The notes below the pieces were generated by a model. The model had not been told where the DNA came from and made no database searches. It worked only from the letters and a program-made list of their open reading frames with translations. Source: Desulfobaculum xiamenense (GTDB taxonomy: Bacteria; Desulfobacterota; Desulfovibrionia; Desulfovibrionales; Desulfovibrionaceae). Taken from it: a stretch of 64,000 nt of DNA. Where the stretch lies: contig NZ_JAATJA010000001.1 of the NCBI RefSeq assembly GCF_011927665.1, forward strand, positions 1,531,019 through 1,595,018, in the 5' to 3' direction. Shown here in pieces: positions 59,128-64,000 of this stretch (position 1 is its first letter; each line of letters begins with the position of its first letter). The position numbers and the translations under genes are program-made.

Positions 59128-59373
59128 ATGGCCAAGACCAAAAAAGGACAGACGAAGATCACCGTGTACCCCGACTGGTGCAAGGCCTGCGGGCTGTGCG
59201 TCGCCTTCTGTCCCGGCAAGGTGCTGGAGCTGGACCCCGTGGCGGGGTGCGCGAAGGCCGTTCGGGAGGAGGACTGCATCAACTGCGGCTTCTGCGAACT
59301 CCACTGCCCGGACTTCGCCATCGTCGTCACCCCGAAGAAGGGTGCAACCGCGACCGAAGGAGGGGAAGAATGA
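59128..59373 (+). CDS. 2[4Fe-4S] ferredoxin subunit of 2-oxoacid:ferredoxin oxidoreductase
   Basis: An 81-residue ferredoxin-like (delta) subunit. Two complete cluster motifs are visible: CKACGLCVAFCP and CINCGFCELHCP. It carries electrons from the thiamine-diphosphate centre to free ferredoxin. The ATG at 59128 lies after GGGAAGAA; its TGA overlaps the ATG of the alpha gene. The operon order is delta-alpha-beta-gamma. Confidence 0.93.
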   Translation: MAKTKKGQTKITVYPDWCKACGLCVAFCPGKVLELDPVAGCAKAVREEDCINCGFCELHCPDFAIVVTPKKGATATEGGEE

Positions 59374-60524
59374 GTTCGAAACGCAAGAACGGCAAGGGCC
59401 GGGAAATCTTTGCCCTCGGCGCGGAAGCGGTGGTCGAGGGAGCGCTTCTGGCGGGATGCAGCTACTACGGCGGCTACCCCATCACCCCGTCCTCGGAGAT
59501 CATGGAAGGCATGGCCGCGCGGCTGCCGCTCACCGAAAGCGGCGTATTCATGCAGATGGAGGATGAGATAGCGAGCCTCGGCTCCGTCATCGGGGCCTCA
59601 CTGGCCGGGCGCAAGGCCATGACCGCCACCTCCGGTCCGGGCTTCTCGCTGATGCAGGAACTCATCGGCTACGCGTGCATGGCCGAGGTGCCGCTGGTGC
59701 TGGTCAACGTGATGCGCGGCGGGCCGAGCACCGGCCTACCCACCAGCCCCGCGCAGGGCGACGTGCAGCAGGCGCGCTGGGGCACCCACGGTGACCACTC
59801 CATCATCGTGCTCTCGGCCTCGGACGTGCAGGAGTGCCTGCACATGACCGTACGGGCCTTCAACTTCGCGGAACGCTACCGCGTGCCGGTCATCCTGCTT
59901 CTCGACGAAGTCACGGCCCACACGCGCGAGAAGATCGTCATCCCCACCCCAGGCACGCTGGAGGTCATCGAGCGCCTGCAACCGTCCATGCCGCCGGAAT
60001 GGTACAAGCCCTTCGAGGAAACCGTGCGCGGCGTGCCGCCCATGCCGCCCGTCGGCTCCGGCTACCGCTTCCACGTCACCGGTCTCACCCACGACGACAA
60101 GGGCTTCCCCACCGGCAAGCCTGACGAGATCGTGCAGGCCATCGAACGCCAGTTCCGCAAGATCGATCAGTTCTTCTTCGATATCCAGATCACGGACGAC
60201 TACCACTGCGACGACGTGGAAACGCTGGTGGTGGCCTACGGCAGCGTGGCGCGCTCGGCGCAGTTGGCCGTGACGCAAGCGCGGCAGGAGGGCATCCGGG
60301 CCGGACTGCTCAAGCTCTCCACCCTGTTCCCCTTCCCCCGCGCGGCCCTCGAACGCCACCTGCGCACCTGCCACACCGTCATCGTCCCCGAGATGAACAT
60401 GGGCCAGATGTCGCGCGAGGTGAAGCGCGTGAACAACGGCCGCGCCAAGGTCGTGACCATCAACCGCGTGGACGGCAGCATCATCACGCCATCCCAAATC
60501 CACGACAAACTGAGGAAGGGGTAG
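59370..60524 (+). CDS. 2-oxoacid:ferredoxin oxidoreductase, alpha subunit
   Basis: A 384-residue subunit of the KorA/VorB type. The N-terminal domain has GYPITPSSEIME, QMEDEIASLGSVIGAS and the substrate-side motif RGGPSTGLPTSPAQGD, found in 2-oxoglutarate and related oxidoreductases. The C-terminal transketolase-like domain (about 250-384) includes VVAYGSVARSAQLAV. The enzyme decarboxylates a 2-oxoacid with CoA to an acyl-CoA and reduced ferredoxin, or runs in reverse. Whether 2-oxoglutarate or a branched-chain acid is used cannot be read here. AGGAGGGG precedes the start. Confidence 0.92.
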   Translation: MSSKRKNGKGREIFALGAEAVVEGALLAGCSYYGGYPITPSSEIMEGMAARLPLTESGVFMQMEDEIASLGSVIGASLAGRKAMTATSGPGFSLMQELIGYACMAEVPLVLVNVMRGGPSTGLPTSPAQGDVQQARWGTHGDHSIIVLSASDVQECLHMTVRAFNFAERYRVPVILLLDEVTAHTREKIVIPTPGTLEVIERLQPSMPPEWYKPFEETVRGVPPMPPVGSGYRFHVTGLTHDDKGFPTGKPDEIVQAIERQFRKIDQFFFDIQITDDYHCDDVETLVVAYGSVARSAQLAVTQARQEGIRAGLLKLSTLFPFPRAALERHLRTCHTVIVPEMNMGQMSREVKRVNNGRAKVVTINRVDGSIITPSQIHDKLRKG

Positions 60525-60527
60525 ACC

Positions 60528-61361
60528 ATGGCCGAAGTGACACAGCTCATCCACCACTACCTGCGCCACGACAAGAAGTTCCCCCATGTCTTCTGTCCCG
60601 GCTGCGGGCATGGCATCGTGCTCGGCTCCCTCATCCGCAGCGTCCACGCCCTATCCATCGCCAAGGACGACGTGGCCCTCGTGGCGGGCATCGGCTGCTC
60701 GGGCCGCATGGCCGTCTATGTGGACTTCAACACCGTCCACGCCGTGCACGGCCGCGCACTGACCATCGCCACGGGCATCAAAATGGCCCGGCCGGGCATG
60801 CACGTCATCGTCGTCATGGGTGACGGCGACGCCTTGTCCATCGGCGGCAACCACTTCATCCACGCCGCGCGGCGCAACATCGGGCTGACCGTGCTCGTGC
60901 TCAACAACTTCATCTACGGGATGACCGGCGGGCAGTGCTCGTCCACCACGCCAACCGAAAGTTGGACCACCACCTCGCCCTACGGCGCGCTGGAAAAGCC
61001 CTTCGACATCGTGAACATGGCCACGGCGGCGGGCGCGAACTTCGTGGCCCGCGGCACGGTGTTCCACGTCAAGACGCTTGACCGGCTTGTCCAGCAGGCC
61101 CTCACCCGCCGGGGCTTCAACGTGGTGGAAATCCTCACCCCCTGCCACACCCAGTTCGGACGCAAGAACGCCTTCAAGACCCCGGTGGACATGTACATGT
61201 GGCTCAAGAAGAACGCCGTCCCCCTCGAATCCTACGAAAAGCTCTCGCCGGAGACGGCCGCGAAGCGCATCCCCATCGGCATCTTCGCCGAACGCGACGA
61301 GCTCCCGCTGGAGGACCGCCACGCCGAAATGCGCCGCAAACTCGCCGGGGGGAAGGCATGA
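60528..61361 (+). CDS. 2-oxoacid:ferredoxin oxidoreductase, beta subunit
   Basis: A 277-residue thiamine-diphosphate-binding subunit. CPGCGHG near the N-terminus and GIGCSGRM supply cluster or cofactor contacts. The ThDP/Mg motif is GDGDALSIGGNHFIHAARRN, ending in LVLNN. NFIYGMTGGQCS is typical of 2-oxoacid oxidoreductases. It lies 3 bp after the alpha gene, and its TGA overlaps the ATG of gamma. Confidence 0.94.
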   Translation: MAEVTQLIHHYLRHDKKFPHVFCPGCGHGIVLGSLIRSVHALSIAKDDVALVAGIGCSGRMAVYVDFNTVHAVHGRALTIATGIKMARPGMHVIVVMGDGDALSIGGNHFIHAARRNIGLTVLVLNNFIYGMTGGQCSSTTPTESWTTTSPYGALEKPFDIVNMATAAGANFVARGTVFHVKTLDRLVQQALTRRGFNVVEILTPCHTQFGRKNAFKTPVDMYMWLKKNAVPLESYEKLSPETAAKRIPIGIFAERDELPLEDRHAEMRRKLAGGKA

Positions 61362-61978
61362 AGATGCAGTATCAGATCGACCGCTTCGAAATCTGCCTGT
61401 CCGGCCTCGGCGGGCAGGGCGTCATCACCCTCGGCAAGGTCATGGGGCAGGCGCTGGCCCTTGGGCACGGCTTTCACGTCACCCAGACCCAAAGCTACGG
61501 TCCCGAGGCGCGCGGCGGAGCCAGCCGCACAGACCTCGTGGTGAGTACCCATCCCATCAGCTACCCAAAGACCGAAAAGCTCGACCTGCTCGTGGCCCTC
61601 TCGCAGGAGGCGTGCAACAAGTACTTCCACCTGCTCAAGCCGCAGGCCGCACTTCTGGTCAACACCTCGCTGGTCAAGCAGGTGCCCACCAACCAGTACC
61701 TCGGCCTGCCGTTCACGGAGATGGCGCAGGACAAGCTGGGCCTCGTGCAGGCCATGAACACCATCGTACTCGGCGCGTGCACCTTCCTCTTGCCCTTCGC
61801 GCGGCGCAACATCATGAAGAAGACGCTTGCCGAGTCCCTGCCCGCAAAAATCGTGGACGTGAACATCAAGGCCTTCACCATGGGCTACCGCGCCGCCAAT
61901 GCAACCTTCGGCGAACCGCCCGCAGTATGGACCCAGCCCGGCGGTGGCGAGTCCATGCGCGACACGGACCGCGACTAG
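61358..61978 (+). CDS. 2-oxoacid:ferredoxin oxidoreductase, gamma subunit
   Basis: A 206-residue gamma subunit with the opening motif CLSGLGGQGVITLGKVM and the TQTQSYGPEARGGASRTDLVVS segment that contacts CoA in the family. It completes a four-subunit enzyme. Its ATG overlaps the beta stop. A weak hairpin follows at 62000. Confidence 0.93.
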   Translation: MKMQYQIDRFEICLSGLGGQGVITLGKVMGQALALGHGFHVTQTQSYGPEARGGASRTDLVVSTHPISYPKTEKLDLLVALSQEACNKYFHLLKPQAALLVNTSLVKQVPTNQYLGLPFTEMAQDKLGLVQAMNTIVLGACTFLLPFARRNIMKKTLAESLPAKIVDVNIKAFTMGYRAANATFGEPPAVWTQPGGGESMRDTDRD

Positions 61979-61999
61979 CCCAACCGCATCGAACCACCC

Positions 62000-62032
62000 G
62001 AGGCCGGACGCCGCAGCGCGACGTTCGGCCTC
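62000..62032 (+). terminator. Possible terminator after the 2-oxoacid oxidoreductase operon
   Basis: GAGGCCGGACG (62000-62010) pairs with CGTTCGGCCTC (62022-62032), 11 bp with one G-U pair, but no T tract follows. Weak. Confidence 0.45.
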
Positions 62033-62185
62033 GTCGCGTCGTCATCCCGGCCAAGGCGCTGCGCGCCCCGGCCTGCCACCTGTGTGCCGCCGCGTTTCCC
62101 TCGCGACCGAAAATCGCTGCGCATATCCATCGCCGCACCCGCAGCGTCTTGCATTTCGCATGCAATGGGTACACACTTCCCCGTC

Positions 62186-62968
62186 ATGTTCTACGATATC
62201 CACACCCACGCATTCCATCCCAAGATAGCCGATAAGGTGCTGGCGCAGCTCGAAGGGCACTACGGCCTTCCGCCCGTGGGAACGGGCGTCGTCAGCGACC
62301 TGCTGACGCGCATCCGCCGGGCGGGCATCGACCGCGCAGTGGTCCACACCGCCGCGACAACGCCCGATCAGGTCATCCCAGCCAACAACTGGGCCATCGA
62401 CCTCGCCACGCGCTACGAGGAAATCATCGCCTTCGGCAGCGTTCACCCGGGCTTCGACCGCTGGGAATGGGCGCTCGATCAGCTGGAGGCCGCAGGCATC
62501 CACGGCATCAAGCTCCACCCGGACTTTCAGGGCTACTGGCTGGACGACGCGGCCATGAAGCCCATCTTCGAGGCCATGGCGGGCCGGTTCACGGTCATGA
62601 TCCATGTGGGCGACCGTCAGCCCCCGGGCCGCAATCCCTCGGACCCCTACAAGGTGCTGAACCTGCACCGCGAATTCCCGAAGCTGGACATCATCGCCGC
62701 GCACATGGGCGGATTCATGCACTGGCAGTGGGTGCTCGACGGGCTTGCCGGTTCCGACGTGTACATCGACACCTCCAGCACCCTGTGCCTCATCGACGAC
62801 GCCACGCTCCACGAGATCGTGCGCCGCCACCCGCGCGAGCGCATCCTCTTCGGCAGCGACTACCCGCTCTTCGATCCCGGCGACGAAATGGAGCACCTGA
62901 AGACGCGCCTGTCGCTCACCTCGGGCGAGATGGACGAACTGCTCACCAACGCCCACGCCCTGCTCTGA
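62186..62968 (+). CDS. Amidohydrolase-family metal-dependent hydrolase
   Basis: A 260-residue TIM-barrel hydrolase of the amidohydrolase-2 (ACMSD-like) type. The first strand has the metal motif HTH (His6, His8 in DIHTHAFHP). Later His residues are in KLHPDF, MIHVGD and IAAHMGG, and the last-strand Asp in FGSDYPLFD. Substrate unknown. The ATG at 62186 has no clear ribosome binding site; an ATG at 62165 would add seven residues. It is not obviously linked to the oxidoreductase operon. Confidence 0.85.
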   Translation: MFYDIHTHAFHPKIADKVLAQLEGHYGLPPVGTGVVSDLLTRIRRAGIDRAVVHTAATTPDQVIPANNWAIDLATRYEEIIAFGSVHPGFDRWEWALDQLEAAGIHGIKLHPDFQGYWLDDAAMKPIFEAMAGRFTVMIHVGDRQPPGRNPSDPYKVLNLHREFPKLDIIAAHMGGFMHWQWVLDGLAGSDVYIDTSSTLCLIDDATLHEIVRRHPRERILFGSDYPLFDPGDEMEHLKTRLSLTSGEMDELLTNAHALL

Positions 62969-63003
62969 TCCCCGGCCGCCATCCGGCCAGTCCTTTCCGC
63001 CAC

Positions 63004-63040
63004 AAAAAAACGGGCGCGACGGTTTCCCGCCGCGCCCGTT
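63004..63040 (-). terminator. Terminator of the AEC transporter gene
   Basis: ACGGGCGCG (63010-63018) pairs with CGCGCCCGT (63031-63039), with further partial pairing inside. On the minus strand it ends in a run of T residues (63009-63004). It also lies after the amidohydrolase on the plus strand. Confidence 0.85.
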
Positions 63041-63062
63041 AAGGCTTCGCGTTACGCCCGAG

Positions 63063-64000
63063 CTAGCCGACGGCCAGCCCGAATCCGTCGGCCACGAACA
63101 CCGTGGCCGCGAAGATCGGCGCGTAGAGCAGCATGGATATGAAGACCGTGGCCGAGGTCTCGGTCTCGCACGTCCTGTAGACCTGCGACAGGATGCACGC
63201 CGTGGCGGCGGTGGGCATGCCAGCCAGCAGAATGCCCATGAGCAGCATCTTTCCGCTCACCTCGAACAGGATGAGGAACGCAGCGGCAAGGATGGGCTGG
63301 ATGATGATCTTCACGATGTTCACGGACAACACGTGACGCACCTTGAGTTCCATCTCCATACGGGCCACCAGCATGCCCACGGCGAACAGCGCGCAGGGAA
63401 TGGAGGCCATGCCGAAGTTACGCATGGCGCTGGCCAAAAATTCCGGAATGGTCCACCCCGTCAGCGAAAAGCCGACACCCGCGAAGGCGGACAGGATGAC
63501 TGGCGTACGAACCATGGACATGAACACGCGACCGGCCATGGCCTTGAGCGAGGCGCTGCCATGAGAGCGGTCGTACTCGAACTCCGCCACCACGAGCATG
63601 ATGATCAGCGTGGGCACCAGCACGGCCAGCGTGGAAGCCACGTAGGCCTGCTTGCTGCCGTGGAACAGGGACAGCATGATCGGAAAGCCGAGATAGCCGC
63701 AGTTCGGATAGCTGGCCGAGGTGGACCGCAGGCAACTCTCGGTGTGATGCGCCTTGAACAGCATGCTCGAAATGACGAACATGATCACGTACGAGGCAAT
63801 CATGGCCAGCGTGAAGCCAGCGATGAACCTACCCTGAAAGATTTCCGCGATGGGCGTGGTGGCCAGCGAGACGAAGATCAGCGCGGGGAAGCTGAAGTAA
63901 TACACAAAATCGTTAAGGGCCGAAGCGGCACCGGCGGCGAGGATGTTCCGTCTCCGGGCGAACCAGCCCGCAAGGACCATGAGAAACAACGGCACCAGAG
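63063..64000 (-). CDS. AEC-family (auxin efflux carrier-like) transporter, 5' end beyond window
   Basis: At least 312 residues with about ten hydrophobic segments: the AEC/membrane-transport family. PLFLMVLAGWFARRRNIL at the visible start, the NCGYLGFPI motif and the closing LAGMPTAATACILSQVY are typical. These carriers export or import malate, other organic acids or amino-acid derivatives; the substrate is not predictable. The frame is open to the window edge. The first GTG at 63995 falls in the middle of the expected first helix, so the true start probably lies about 10 codons outside. Confidence 0.88.
   Translation of the reverse strand, partial: LVPLFLMVLAGWFARRRNILAAGAASALNDFVYYFSFPALIFVSLATTPIAEIFQGRFIAGFTLAMIASYVIMFVISSMLFKAHHTESCLRSTSASYPNCGYLGFPIMLSLFHGSKQAYVASTLAVLVPTLIIMLVVAEFEYDRSHGSASLKAMAGRVFMSMVRTPVILSAFAGVGFSLTGWTIPEFLASAMRNFGMASIPCALFAVGMLVARMEMELKVRHVLSVNIVKIIIQPILAAAFLILFEVSGKMLLMGILLAGMPTAATACILSQVYRTCETETSATVFISMLLYAPIFAATVFVADGFGLAVG

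Overview
The window is high-GC DNA packed with genes on both strands. It looks like the chromosome of a Gram-negative bacterium, most likely a Desulfovibrio-type deltaproteobacterium (Desulfobacterota). The evidence is a lipid A gene (lpxB), a TolC-type outer-membrane protein, a MurE with the meso-diaminopimelate motif DNPR, a four-gene ferredoxin-dependent 2-oxoacid oxidoreductase, selenocysteine machinery (selA, selB) and a cytochrome c'-like protein. The taxonomic call is an inference from gene content and style; no rRNA or sulfate-reduction gene is present to settle it. I see no prophage, insertion sequence or CRISPR array.

Layout. 1-4.0 kb: a partial membrane gene, lpxB, a divergent Gfo/Idh/MocA oxidoreductase, murA and tRNA-His. 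4.3-5.9 kb: two distantly similar membrane-anchored hypothetical proteins flank an opposite-strand gene in lower-GC DNA. 5.9-9.3 kb: selB, a VOC protein and a YkgJ-type cysteine-cluster protein. 9.7-17.1 kb: a TolC-like protein, tRNA-Arg, folC-selA, an M18 aminopeptidase and an HD-GYP protein. 17.6-34.6 kb: a complete, tightly overlapped division and cell-wall (dcw) cluster in the order mraZ, rsmH, ftsL, ftsI, murE, murF, mraY, murD, ftsW, murG, murC, murB, ftsQ, ftsA, ftsZ, followed by an M23 peptidase. Three GTGG boxes at exact 10-bp spacing sit over the mraZ promoter, as expected for MraZ autoregulation. 36.1-36.6 kb: two tandem copies of a palindrome-rich repeat of about 228 bp.

36.6-49.6 kb: a CPA2-type antiporter, a radical SAM protein, an FmdB-type zinc ribbon, an ATP-grasp protein, a clpB-cbpM-cbpA chaperone operon, a polysaccharide deacetylase, a shikimate kinase, a PAS protein with a degenerate receiver domain, the cytochrome c'-like protein and a small hypothetical. 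49.8-55.2 kb: a 1001-residue protein of unknown function with an internal duplication, another small hypothetical, and a CLC channel/transporter with CBS domains. 55.6-58.7 kb: a polar amino-acid ABC transporter. 59.1-62.0 kb: the 2-oxoacid:ferredoxin oxidoreductase operon, with a terminator in its leader. 62.2-64.0 kb: an amidohydrolase and an AEC-family transporter cut by the window edge.

Most of the window is core metabolism and cell-envelope biogenesis. MurA, MurB, MurC, MurD, MurE, MurF, MraY and MurG carry UDP-GlcNAc to lipid II; FtsW and FtsI polymerise and cross-link it at the septum, under FtsZ, FtsA, FtsQ and FtsL. The best candidates for undescribed biology are the duplicated 1001-residue protein, the paired anchored hypotheticals at 4.3-5.9 kb, and the terminator-bearing leader of the 2-oxoacid oxidoreductase operon.
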